From positions 620,001 through 684,000 of the forward strand of contig NZ_VFPM01000003.1 in assembly GCF_006716675.1 (NCBI RefSeq): 64,000 bases of DNA, read 5' to 3'. Position 1 is the stretch's first letter. Each line of letters opens with the position of its first letter. Shown here one piece after another: positions 54,170 to 61,557 of this stretch. A program made the position numbers and the translations under genes. The notes under the pieces are model-generated. The model made no database searches, was not told where the DNA came from, and saw only the letters and a list, made by a program, of their open reading frames with translations. Source of the stretch: Humibacillus xanthopallidus (lineage in GTDB: Bacteria; Actinomycetota; Actinomycetes; Actinomycetales; Dermatophilaceae).

Positions 54170-54931
54170 TCAGCCCGCCGTCGCTCGCGCGAGCTCCGAC
54201 TCGGAGTCGGGCCGCTCGGTCCTCGAGGCCTTGACCCACTGGGTGAAGCCGTAGACCACGAAGGCGCCGTAGAAGGTGTAGAGCACGGCTGTCGGGACGT
54301 AGCCCGTGGCGAAGCCGAACGGGATGCCGACGAGGTCGACCCCGATCCACGCGAGCCAGAACTCGTTCCACCCACGCGCCATGGCGTAGGTGGCGACGAT
54401 GGAGCCCACGAAGATCCAGGCGTCGCACCAGAAGAACCACCACTGTGGCGTGAAGTAGGGGTTGGGCGCGAGGCTCCAGAGCCAGACGAAGACCTGGTGG
54501 ACGACGACGGTGCCGACGAGCCAGAAGCCGATGACGACGGCGCGCTCCGTGGCCGTCGCCCACCGCGGCGTGATCGCCGCTCCGGTCGGGTCACCCGCGT
54601 GGTTGAGCCGGCGCAGTCGCGACCAGCGCCACCAGCCGTAGATGCTCGTGATGATGAAGAAGACCTGGCGACCGGCCTGGCCGAAGAGGGGGATGCGCTC
54701 GTCGGCGCCGAAGACGGCACCGAGGTAGACGAAGAAGAGCATGACGTTGGCGAGGATCCCGACGGGCCAGGCCAACACCCACCGGCGCATGCCGAGGTAG
54801 GCGGAGGCGAGTCCGATGAGGACGCCGATCAGCTCGAGCCAGTGCAGCTGGTAGGGGCCGATCGCGATCGACGCATCGATCGCGTGCTGGAAGACGTTCT
54901 GCGTGCCATCGGCAAGGGCTGATGCCTGCAT
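54170..54931 (-). CDS. ribM: PnuC-family transporter, probably riboflavin importer RibM (PnuX)
   Basis: 253 residues, about seven membrane segments. YLGMRRWVLAWPVGILANVMLFFVYLG and SIYGWWRWSRLRR are the Trp-rich PnuC motifs. PnuC proteins carry nicotinamide riboside, but those placed behind FMN riboswitches in actinobacteria (RibM/PnuX) move riboflavin, and this gene directly follows such a switch and leads the rib operon. ATG 54931 has GAGGT nine bases upstream; upstream starts to 54988 would lie in the switch's expression platform. Confidence 0.85.
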   Translation of the reverse strand: MQASALADGTQNVFQHAIDASIAIGPYQLHWLELIGVLIGLASAYLGMRRWVLAWPVGILANVMLFFVYLGAVFGADERIPLFGQAGRQVFFIITSIYGWWRWSRLRRLNHAGDPTGAAITPRWATATERAVVIGFWLVGTVVVHQVFVWLWSLAPNPYFTPQWWFFWCDAWIFVGSIVATYAMARGWNEFWLAWIGVDLVGIPFGFATGYVPTAVLYTFYGAFVVYGFTQWVKASRTERPDSESELARATAG

Positions 54932-55049
54932 GTGGTGTTCGACCTCGTGTCGTTCGTCGGTGCACGGACGAACTCCGGGGAACTCCACACGCCGCCGGGA
55001 GCCGGGCTCCGGCAGCGGACGCCGAAAACCCAGACCGTGACGGCCTGTC
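54932..55049 (-). other. Expression platform between FMN aptamer and ribM
   Basis: About 118 bases without a gene. It contains an imperfect GC-rich hairpin (about 54991-55018; GGAGC/GCTCC core with CCGC/GCGG base) but no T-run, so control may act by translation or Rho. Together with the aptamer and the 108 bases to rpe, this is the only stretch above 300 bases without a protein gene. Confidence 0.4.
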
Positions 55050-55176
55050 TCGTGCTGCCTCCCATCCGGACTTTCACCGTCGGTCCCGGAATTTCACCAG
55101 GTCAACCGGCCGCTGGCTGCGGCCGGGTCGCGGACTGTAACCGCCGGCTCGGAATTACACCGACCCCGGAGCACGT
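55050..55176 (-). ncRNA. FMN riboswitch (RFN element)
   Basis: The minus strand shows the conserved RFN blocks in order: GGGGTCGGTGTAATTCCGA, GCCGGCGGTTACAGTCC, then GTGAAATTCCGGGACC, GACGGTGAAAGTCCGGATG and GGAGGCAGCACG. The closing P1 helix is GTGCT with AGCAC (55170-55174 and 55052-55056). FMN binding should switch off ribM-ribD-ribE-ribBA-ribH. Confidence 0.97.
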
Positions 55177-55182
55177 AGGGCC

Positions 55183-55188
55183 AGTATG
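55183..55188 (-). promoter_or_regulatory. -10 box CATACT of the riboflavin operon
   Basis: CATACT ends about seven bases before the first base of the aptamer, so the RNA would start right at the riboswitch. Confidence 0.5.
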
Positions 55189-55284
55189 CACCCGGCCGGT
55201 GCGACGATGCACACCGTCTCGCCGGTGACGGATCGCACACGGGCTCCCGGCCGCCTCAGGGTGCGTCCCACCGCGAGCTCGGTG
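55189..55284. other. Gap between rpe and the riboflavin operon promoter
   Basis: 96 bases. It should hold the -35 region of the rib operon and the end of the rpe transcript. I see no clear hairpin or gene. Confidence 0.3.
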
Positions 55285-55941
55285 TCAGTGTCGGTGCCGC
55301 TCCGCGAGCGAGCGCAGCTCGTCGACGGCTGCCGCGGCGTCCTCCGCGCCGTAGACGGCCGAGCCCGCGACGAAGACGTCGGCGCCGGCTTCGGCGCACT
55401 GCTCGATGGTGTCGCTACTCACACCGCCGTCGACCTGGACCCAGATCTCGCCGCCGTGACGCCGAACGGCCTCGCGGACCTGCCGCACCTTGGGCATCTG
55501 GTCGGCCATGAACGACTGGCCCCCGAAGCCGGGCTCGACGGTCATGACGAGCACCATGTCGAGCTCGGGCAGCAGGTCCTCATAGGGTGCGAAGGCCGTG
55601 CCGGGCTTGATCGCCATCGATGCCCGTGAGCCCGCGGCACGGAGCGCGCGCGCCAGCGACCTCGGGTCGCGGGCGGCCTCGATGTGGAAGGTCACCGACT
55701 GGCAGCCGGCCTCGGCGTACTGGGGTGCCCAGCGGTCGGGGTCCTCGATCATGAGGTGCGCGTCGATGGGCACGGGGCTCACCTTGACGAGGGCCTCGAC
55801 GACGGGCAACCCGAGAGTGAGGTTCGGCACGAAGTGCGCGTCCATGACGTCGACGTGGGCCCAGTCGGCGTTGGCGATGCGCCCCAGCTCGGCCTCGAGG
55901 TTGGCGAAGTCGGCCGACAGGATGCTCGGTGAGATCTGCAC
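55285..55941 (-). CDS. rpe: Ribulose-phosphate 3-epimerase
   Basis: 218 residues from GTG 55941. ISPSILSADFANLEAELGRI, HVDVMDAHFVPNLTLG (metal His and Asp), DAHLMIEDPDRW, VMTVEPGFGGQSF and VDGGVSSDTIEQCAEAGAD are all present. It interconverts ribulose- and xylulose-5-phosphate, feeding ribulose-5-phosphate to RibB. The start two codons upstream (55947) directly abuts the TAGGCT box; the second GTG has the usual six-base spacing and is preferred. Confidence 0.96.
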   Translation of the reverse strand: MQISPSILSADFANLEAELGRIANADWAHVDVMDAHFVPNLTLGLPVVEALVKVSPVPIDAHLMIEDPDRWAPQYAEAGCQSVTFHIEAARDPRSLARALRAAGSRASMAIKPGTAFAPYEDLLPELDMVLVMTVEPGFGGQSFMADQMPKVRQVREAVRRHGGEIWVQVDGGVSSDTIEQCAEAGADVFVAGSAVYGAEDAAAAVDELRSLAERHRH

Positions 55942-55947
55942 GCGCAC

Positions 55948-55953
55948 AGCCTA
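55948..55953 (-). promoter_or_regulatory. -10 box TAGGCT of rpe
   Basis: TAGGCT, six bases (GTGCGC), GTG at 55941. The first GTG lies inside the spacer, so it would not be in the mRNA. Confidence 0.6.
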
Positions 55954-55995
55954 GGGGCCGTGCCGTCGGGCCAGTCCTCGCCTCGAACCGGTCGC

Positions 55996-56517
55996 TCAGA
56001 ACGGGGGCGGATCGTCGGGTGCGGCCTCGTCGGCACGCGGCTGGTCGACGCCCGCCTGCCAGTCCTTGGGCCACGTCGCGTACGTGCGTCCGGTGAGGGT
56101 GGTCCACTCGAGGCCGCGGCCGCCGGTGGGCCTGGAGGTCCAGACGCCGTCAGTCTTGAGGTTGTGGTGGAAGCGGTGCTTGGCGTGGAGGTTGTCGACG
56201 GTGGTCGGCCCTGCCGGCCACGGAACCTCGTGGTCGAGGTCGCAACGAAGGGCTGGCACCTCGCATCCCGGCGCCCGGCACACGCCATCAAGGGCTTGGA
56301 CGTGCTCCACCATGGCGGCGGTGGGTCGGTAGCCGAGGCCGGGTCGGGACAGGGCCCGCCCGCTGGAGACGTCGACGGGGAGGGTGCGCCAGACGGACCC
56401 GGGACGCGTGATGATCTCGCGAGCGTGGGCAGCGGCGACCCAGCCGTGTCCGGGCAGCTCGCACGCCGCGTCCGACGAGCCGGTGACGACGTCGAACGGG
56501 ACGACGATCCAGACCAT
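55996..56517 (-). pseudogene. Truncated HNH endonuclease of the 13E12/DUF222 family
   Basis: The 173-residue frame starts in mid-domain (WIVVPFDVVTGSSDAACELPGHGWV). It retains the C-terminal HNH domain: CRAPGCEVPALRCDLDHEVPWPAGPTTVDNLHAKHRFHHNLK, with the His/Asn/His and zinc Cys residues intact. Full members of this family have about 400-550 residues, with an N-terminal DUF222 region that is missing here. It lies between rsmB and rpe, where related actinobacteria have no gene that I know of. Most likely a remnant of a 13E12 repeat insertion; a short functional HNH nuclease cannot be excluded. No ribosome site is clear. Confidence 0.7.
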
Positions 56518-56538
56518 GGCGGCGGGATGACCCGTGTT

Positions 56539-58059
56539 TCAGCCCGTCTTGCGCAGCAGCGCGAAGAACATCGCGTCCGTGCCGTGCACGTGCGGCCAGA
56601 GCTGCACGTAGGGGCCCTCCCTGAGGGCCGGCAGCTGCTCCCCCGACGCGTCGACGAAGAGGCCCCGCGCGTCGACCACCTCGATGTCGTCGCGCCGCTT
56701 GAGCAGGTCGGCGACGACGAAGCGGGTCTCGTTGAGGTGAGGGCTGCACGTCGCGTAGCCGACGAGGCCCCCGGGCGCGGTCGCGTCGATGCCCGCCGAC
56801 AGCAGCTCGCGCTGGAGCCAGGCGAGGGCCGCGACGTCGCCGGGCGAGCGGCGCCACCGCGCCTCTGGCCGGCGACGGAGGGCCCCGAGGCCGGTGCACG
56901 GTGCGTCGATGAGCACCCTGCTGTATGCCGCCGGGTCGACCTCGCCCATGTCGCGCCCGTCGCCGTGGCGCACCTTGAGGCTCGTGTCGGCGTCCCGTGC
57001 CGCGGCGCGCGCGGCAGCGAGCGTCTGCCAGACGAGATCGGCGCGGTGCTCGCTGATCTCATTGGCCACGAACGGGATTCGTCGCTCGATGGCGAGCGCG
57101 GCGAGCAGTCCGGCCTTGCCACCCGGCCCGGCACACAGGTCGAGCCAGCGCTCGTCTGCCGCAGCCGGACCCTCGACGTTGGCGCTGGCGAGGGCGAGCA
57201 CAAGCAGCTGCGAGCCCTCGTCCTGCACCGCCGCACGCCCGTCGCGCACGGCGTCGATGGCGCCGGGGTCGCCCTCGTCGAGCACAGCTCCGACCGGGCT
57301 GAGCCCGGTGCGCGTCGCCCCCCAGCCCTCGAGCTCGTCGAGCGACGAGAGTCCGGGCCGTGCCACGAGCGAGACCTTGGCCGGCTCGTTGTCGACCTCG
57401 AGCAGCGCGGTGAGAGATGCCTCGACATCGTCGGGGGTGGCAGCCCCGTGCCCGATGAGGGCGGCACGCAGGGCCTTCGCCACCCAGACGGGGTGCGAGG
57501 TGCGCATTGCCAGCCGCTCGACCGGGTCGGTGATGCCCTGGGTCACGAGATCGACCCACTCGTCGGGGTCACGCTCGCTGATGCGACGCATGACGGCGTT
57601 GACGAAGCCTGCCGCTCCGGCGCCGTTGACCTGACGGGCCAGCGCCACCGTCTCGTCGACGGCAGCGTGCGTGGCCACGCGCATCCCGAGGACCTGGTGC
57701 GCCCCGAGCCGCAGCGTGTCGAGCACGTTGGCGTCGATCTTGCCGACAGGCCGACCCGCTGCCGAGGCGATGATCGCGTCGTAGAGACCGGACATGCGGG
57801 TCGCGCCGTAGACGAGCTCAGTCGCAAAGCCCGCGTCTCGGCCAGTGAGTCGCTTGTCGCGCAGCAGCCTCGGCAGCGCGAGGTTGGCGTAGGCGCCGTC
57901 GGCGATCTCACGCATCGCCGTGTAGGCCGTCAGCCGGGCGGGGTCGGTGCGGCGGGCCCGCTCCGACGGCCGCTGCTCGGAGCGGTGCCGGGCCGAGCGC
58001 TCGCGGGCCGGAGGCCGCTGCCGCTCCCCGCGCCGGGCGCGGTGCTCGTCGTCACTCAT
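56539..58059 (-). CDS. rsmB: 16S rRNA (cytosine-967-C5)-methyltransferase
   Basis: 506 residues. A basic, Arg-rich leader (about 40) precedes a NusB-like domain (about 45-185; GYATELVYGATR-like FATELVYGATRMSG and VNAVMRRI). The SAM domain shows LCAGPGGKAGLLAAL, the catalytic Cys motif IDAPCTGLGALRRRPEARW and YATCSPHLNETRFVV. ATG 58059 overlaps the fmt end by eight bases. Confidence 0.95.
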   Translation of the reverse strand: MSDDEHRARRGERQRPPARERSARHRSEQRPSERARRTDPARLTAYTAMREIADGAYANLALPRLLRDKRLTGRDAGFATELVYGATRMSGLYDAIIASAAGRPVGKIDANVLDTLRLGAHQVLGMRVATHAAVDETVALARQVNGAGAAGFVNAVMRRISERDPDEWVDLVTQGITDPVERLAMRTSHPVWVAKALRAALIGHGAATPDDVEASLTALLEVDNEPAKVSLVARPGLSSLDELEGWGATRTGLSPVGAVLDEGDPGAIDAVRDGRAAVQDEGSQLLVLALASANVEGPAAADERWLDLCAGPGGKAGLLAALAIERRIPFVANEISEHRADLVWQTLAAARAAARDADTSLKVRHGDGRDMGEVDPAAYSRVLIDAPCTGLGALRRRPEARWRRSPGDVAALAWLQRELLSAGIDATAPGGLVGYATCSPHLNETRFVVADLLKRRDDIEVVDARGLFVDASGEQLPALREGPYVQLWPHVHGTDAMFFALLRKTG

Positions 58060-58999
58060 CGCCGACCCGCTCCCCCGCCTCGATGCGCGTGCCGCGTGCC
58101 CAGTCGGCGGCGGCCATCGGCTTCTTGCCGTGTGCCTGGACCGTGCCGAGGCGCACGGGCACGGTTCCCGTGCCGACGTGGACCGCCTTCTTCGACACGA
58201 GGAGAGTGCCGGGTGCGAGGCCGCCGAGGGCGTCCGCCTCGTTGGGGCCAACCGGCGTGACCGGCTCGATCTTGAGGCGCTGTCCCCGGAAGGTCGTCCA
58301 CGCGCCGGGGGCCGGTGTGCACCCGCGCACCCGGCGGTCGACGGCCGCGGCGGGGTGCTCCCACCGGATGCGGGCGTCGTCGACCTCGATCTTGGGGGCG
58401 TGCGAGACGCCCTCACCGGCCTGCGGCCGGGCCACGAGCTCGCCGGCCTCGAGCCCGTCGAGCGTGGCCACGAGCAGCCCGGCCCCGGCGGTCGCCAGCC
58501 GTCCGAGCAGGTCTCCGGCGGTGTCGGTGGGGCGGATCGTCTCCGTCATGACGCCGAGGACCGGACCGGTGTCGAGGCCCTGCTCGATGAGGAACGTCGA
58601 GGCGCCGGTCACCGTGTCACCGGCCATGATGGCGTGCTGCACCGGGGCGGCGCCGCGCCACGCCGGCAGCAGGGAGAAGTGCAGGTTGACCCAGCCGAGC
58701 CTCGGGATGCCGAGGGCGACAGGCGGGATGAGGTTGCCGTAGGCGACGACCGGGCAGGCGTCAGGTGCGAGCTCGCGCAGGGTGTCGAGGAACTCGGGTT
58801 CCTTGACCCGGGTCGGGGTCAGCACCGGCACGCCGAGCTCCTCGGCGCGCTGGCGCACGGGTGAGGCCTCGAGGCGGCGCCCCCGCCCCGAGGGTGCGTC
58901 GGGCCTCGTGACGACGGCGACGAGCTCGTGGCTCGACGCCGCCACGGCCTCGAGGCTCGGCACCGCGGCTTCGGGGGTTCCGGCGAAGACGACTCTCAC
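58052..58999 (-). CDS. fmt: Methionyl-tRNA formyltransferase
   Basis: 315 residues. RVVFAGTPEAAVPSLEAV at the start; catalytic Asn/His in WVNLHFSLLPAWRGAAPVQHAI and Asp in IEQGLDTGPVLG. The C-terminal OB-fold (about 215-315) binds tRNA. It formylates initiator tRNA; def next to it removes the formyl group. GTG 58999 is one base after the def stop. A frame open to 59818 runs through def. Confidence 0.97.
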   Translation of the reverse strand: MRVVFAGTPEAAVPSLEAVAASSHELVAVVTRPDAPSGRGRRLEASPVRQRAEELGVPVLTPTRVKEPEFLDTLRELAPDACPVVAYGNLIPPVALGIPRLGWVNLHFSLLPAWRGAAPVQHAIMAGDTVTGASTFLIEQGLDTGPVLGVMTETIRPTDTAGDLLGRLATAGAGLLVATLDGLEAGELVARPQAGEGVSHAPKIEVDDARIRWEHPAAAVDRRVRGCTPAPGAWTTFRGQRLKIEPVTPVGPNEADALGGLAPGTLLVSKKAVHVGTGTVPVRLGTVQAHGKKPMAAADWARGTRIEAGERVGDE

Positions 59000-59000
59000 G

Positions 59001-59546
59001 TCACATCGCCCGGCCGAAGGTGGAGTGCGGGCTGATGCGCACCTCGGTCGGGCTCTGGGCGAACCAGTCCGACTCGCGGATGGCGCGCATCGCCTCGCGG
59101 CGCGACTCCGTGTCGAGACGGTCGAGGAAGAGGATGCCGTCGAGGTGGTCGGTCTCGTGCTGGACGCACCGGGCGAGCAGCTCGGTGCCCTCGAGGACGA
59201 CCGGCTCACCCCACATGTTCTGGCCGCGCGCCACGACCGAGAGAGCGCGCTTCGTGTCGAAGGCGACCCCGGGGATGGAGAGACAGCCCTCAGGGCCGTC
59301 CTGCTCCTCGTCGGACAGGTCGAGGCTGGGGTTGACGAGGTGTCCGAGCACTCCGTCGACCCAGTAGGTGAAGACGCGCAGCCCCACCCCGATCTGGGGG
59401 GCGGCCAAGCCCGCTCCCGGAGCATCGAGCATCGTGTCCTCGAGGTCCTTGACGAGGACCCGGAGCTGCTTGTCGAAGTCGACGACGTCGACGGCGGGTG
59501 TGCGCAGGACCGGGTCACCGAAGAGGCGGATGTCCTTGATCGACAC
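59001..59546 (-). CDS. def: Peptide deformylase
   Basis: 181 residues. The three metal motifs are intact: GAGLAAPQIGVG, EGCLSIPG and QHETDHLDG. The sequence is a type I-like actinobacterial enzyme with an extended C terminus. GTG 59546 has AGGAG six bases upstream, so this mRNA has a leader. First gene of def-fmt-rsmB. Confidence 0.97.
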   Translation of the reverse strand: MSIKDIRLFGDPVLRTPAVDVVDFDKQLRVLVKDLEDTMLDAPGAGLAAPQIGVGLRVFTYWVDGVLGHLVNPSLDLSDEEQDGPEGCLSIPGVAFDTKRALSVVARGQNMWGEPVVLEGTELLARCVQHETDHLDGILFLDRLDTESRREAMRAIRESDWFAQSPTEVRISPHSTFGRAM

Positions 59547-59583
59547 GAGACTCCTGGGTGCGGGGGTGGACGGGGCGAGCGCC

Positions 59584-59589
59584 AGTCTA
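59584..59589 (-). promoter_or_regulatory. Candidate -10 box TAGACT of def-fmt-rsmB
   Basis: TANNNT hexamer 38 bases before the def start. It coincides with the last codons and stop of the upstream MFS gene. Confidence 0.4.
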
Positions 59590-60921
59590 GGACTGCGGCG
59601 GCGCCGAGGACCGACCGGCGGCCGTGGCCGGCATCGCGACGGTGCGCACCTCGGTGGGTTCGTCGGTGGGTTCCTCGGTGGGTTCCTCGGTGGGTTCCTC
59701 GGACGACCGCCCGAGATCGCGCACCGACCGCGAGAGCAGGGCCGCGAGCGAGATCACCACGTAGACAGCGGCACTCACGAGGATGAGGGTCTCGAGGTCC
59801 ACGGTGGTGGCAAGCCACCCGTAGACGAAGGTCCCGATCGGCATCGCGACGAACGAGCCCAGGGCGTCATAGCTCGACACCCGTGAGAGCACCGCGACGG
59901 GCACGTGCTCGTGCAGGGCCGTGCTCCACCCGACGCCGAAGACCTCGACGGCGGCTCCCGCGACGAAGAAACCGATCGCCACGGGCAGCAGGGCCGGCAG
60001 CGCCCCGAGGAGGACCATCGGCACCGCGAGGACGCAGATGGCGAGCATGCCGGCACGAAGCGGGTGCTCGAGCCGCAGCCGGAGCATGACGAGCGTCATG
60101 ATGACCGTGCCCGCGGCCTCGGCGCTCAGCACGAGGCCCCACCCCGCCTCTCCGATGGCCTCGCTCGAGGCCGCGATGAGCGGTCCGAGCACGCCGATGA
60201 CGCCGACGTGGATCGCGTTCGTCAGACCGAAGGCGAGGACGACGACCCAGAGCCACTGCCGGCGGGTGAACTCCGACCACCCCTCTCGCAGCTCGCGCAC
60301 CATCGAGGGGCGCCGCACGCGGCCCGGCTCGGCCCGGGGCAGACCGACGCGCGAGAGGCAGACGATGGCGACGGCATACGTCAGCGCGTCGACGGCGAGC
60401 GCCCACCCGGGGCCGACGCCCACGACGAGCAGGCCGGCGAGGGCCGGCCCGATGACCGCGAGCCCGCTGCGGCTGAAGGACAGCAGGGCGTTGGCCTGCT
60501 GCAGCCGCGCGCGGTCGACGACGAGCGGCACGATGCCCATCATCGCCGGCATCGTGAAGGCCGAGACGGCGCCGTTGATCCCCTCGATGACCGTCAGCTG
60601 CGTCAGGGTGGCGTGTCCGCTGATGATGAGGGCCGCGGCCACCGCCTGGGTGAGGCAGGTGAGGACGTGCGAGACCTGCAGGACGACGATGCGTGAGAAC
60701 CGGTCGGCCACCACCCCGCCGACGAGCAGGAAGACCACCATGGCGAGGGTGCGCACGCCGAGCACCTGGGCGAGCGCGCCGGCGGACGCGTCGATGTGCA
60801 GCACCGCGAAGGCGAGCGCCACCGGCACCATGACCGAGCCGCCCGTCGACACCGTGCGGGCGGCGAAGTACCACGCGAACCGCGGGTCGCCGAGCGCGCC
60901 GAGCGACTCCTTGACCCTCAT
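59587..60921 (-). CDS. MFS transporter (MFS_3/DHA-like efflux type)
   Basis: 444 residues, twelve membrane segments. RFAWYFAARTVSTGGSVMVPVALAFAVL at the start and GGVVADRFSRIVVLQVSH (the loop 2-3 motif) mark an efflux-type MFS. The C-terminal tail has Glu-Glu-Pro-Thr repeats. It is controlled, by position, by the ArsR-type gene whose stop overlaps its ATG (ATGA). Substrate unknown. Confidence 0.88.
   Translation of the reverse strand: MRVKESLGALGDPRFAWYFAARTVSTGGSVMVPVALAFAVLHIDASAGALAQVLGVRTLAMVVFLLVGGVVADRFSRIVVLQVSHVLTCLTQAVAAALIISGHATLTQLTVIEGINGAVSAFTMPAMMGIVPLVVDRARLQQANALLSFSRSGLAVIGPALAGLLVVGVGPGWALAVDALTYAVAIVCLSRVGLPRAEPGRVRRPSMVRELREGWSEFTRRQWLWVVVLAFGLTNAIHVGVIGVLGPLIAASSEAIGEAGWGLVLSAEAAGTVIMTLVMLRLRLEHPLRAGMLAICVLAVPMVLLGALPALLPVAIGFFVAGAAVEVFGVGWSTALHEHVPVAVLSRVSSYDALGSFVAMPIGTFVYGWLATTVDLETLILVSAAVYVVISLAALLSRSVRDLGRSSEEPTEEPTEEPTDEPTEVRTVAMPATAAGRSSAPPQS
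59651..59702. repeat. 12-base tandem repeat in the MFS tail
   Basis: About 4.3 copies of TCGGTGGGTTCC (one unit ends in CG). In frame it codes for Glu-Glu-Pro-Thr or Asp-Glu-Pro-Thr units of the cytoplasmic tail. Confidence 0.85.
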
Positions 60922-61466
60922 CGCGTGCCCCGGCTCTCGGGCCGCAGCTCGAAGGCGGCGACCGACAGGTTCGCGCGCACCGTGCCCTCGCTCCGCGGCG
61001 GCTGCGCGCTCGCGTGCAGGAGCGCACTGGCCTCGCCGACGAGCTCGACGACCCTCGCCCACACGTCGGGCGCGACCCAGAGGTCGGCGTCGGTGAGGTG
61101 CGTGCCGCCGGGACGACCGGGGAGGCGGTCGGCGAAGCGGGCCGGGATGGCGTCGGCGAGGACGCGGACGTAGTGCTGGGCGTCGTCCTCGGTGTCGGGC
61201 TGGGCCCCGGGGGCGCGCGGGGCGTCCCACACGTGGCGGTAGCGCTTCGCCCGGCCGCCGCGCACGTTCTCCTCGCTCGCGATGACGAGCAGGCCGGCGT
61301 CGAGCAGCAGGCGCAGGTGGTAGCTCGCGTTGGCCTGGCTCACGTCGAGCTCTCGCGCGACCTCAGCGGCGCTCAGCTCGGCGCCGGTGAGGAGCGAGAG
61401 CATCTGCAGGCGCAGCGGGTGGGCCGTCGCCCTGAGGTCACTGATCCGCTCATCCTCCAAAGACAT
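60918..61466 (-). CDS. ArsR-family winged-helix regulator
   Basis: 182 residues. The winged helix (about 1-85) reads RATAHPLRLQMLSLLTGAELSAAEVARELDVSQANASYHLRLLLDAGLL, with the ArsR recognition helix. There is no Cys metal site. The C-terminal half (about 90-182) is a separate ligand or dimer region seen in HTH_20-type regulators. It probably represses itself and the downstream MFS gene through the inverted repeat over its start. ATG 61466 follows CATACT by seven bases. Confidence 0.88.
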   Translation of the reverse strand: MSLEDERISDLRATAHPLRLQMLSLLTGAELSAAEVARELDVSQANASYHLRLLLDAGLLVIASEENVRGGRAKRYRHVWDAPRAPGAQPDTEDDAQHYVRVLADAIPARFADRLPGRPGGTHLTDADLWVAPDVWARVVELVGEASALLHASAQPPRSEGTVRANLSVAAFELRPESRGTR

Positions 61467-61475
61467 GTTTGGGAG
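61455..61475. promoter_or_regulatory. Inverted repeat over the arsR-type gene start, candidate operator
   Basis: CTCC-AAA and TTT-GGGAG arms lie around GACATG, covering the start codon and touching the -10 box (CATACT, 61474-61479). A second related half (CATCTCTTTGGGGG, 61505-61518, plus strand) faces it 30 bases upstream, resembling CATGTCTTTGGAGG on the minus strand here. Confidence 0.5.
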
Positions 61476-61479
61476 TATG
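61474..61479 (-). promoter_or_regulatory. -10 box CATACT of the arsR-type gene
   Basis: CATACT, seven bases, ATG. It is embedded in a copy of the GTATGCC heptamer (61475-61481). Confidence 0.45.
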
Positions 61480-61557
61480 CCGTGTCGCCGGCTCCACCGT
61501 CAAGCATCTCTTTGGGGGTTGTCGGATCCACGTGCCACCCGACCCAGGGCGGGCGGC

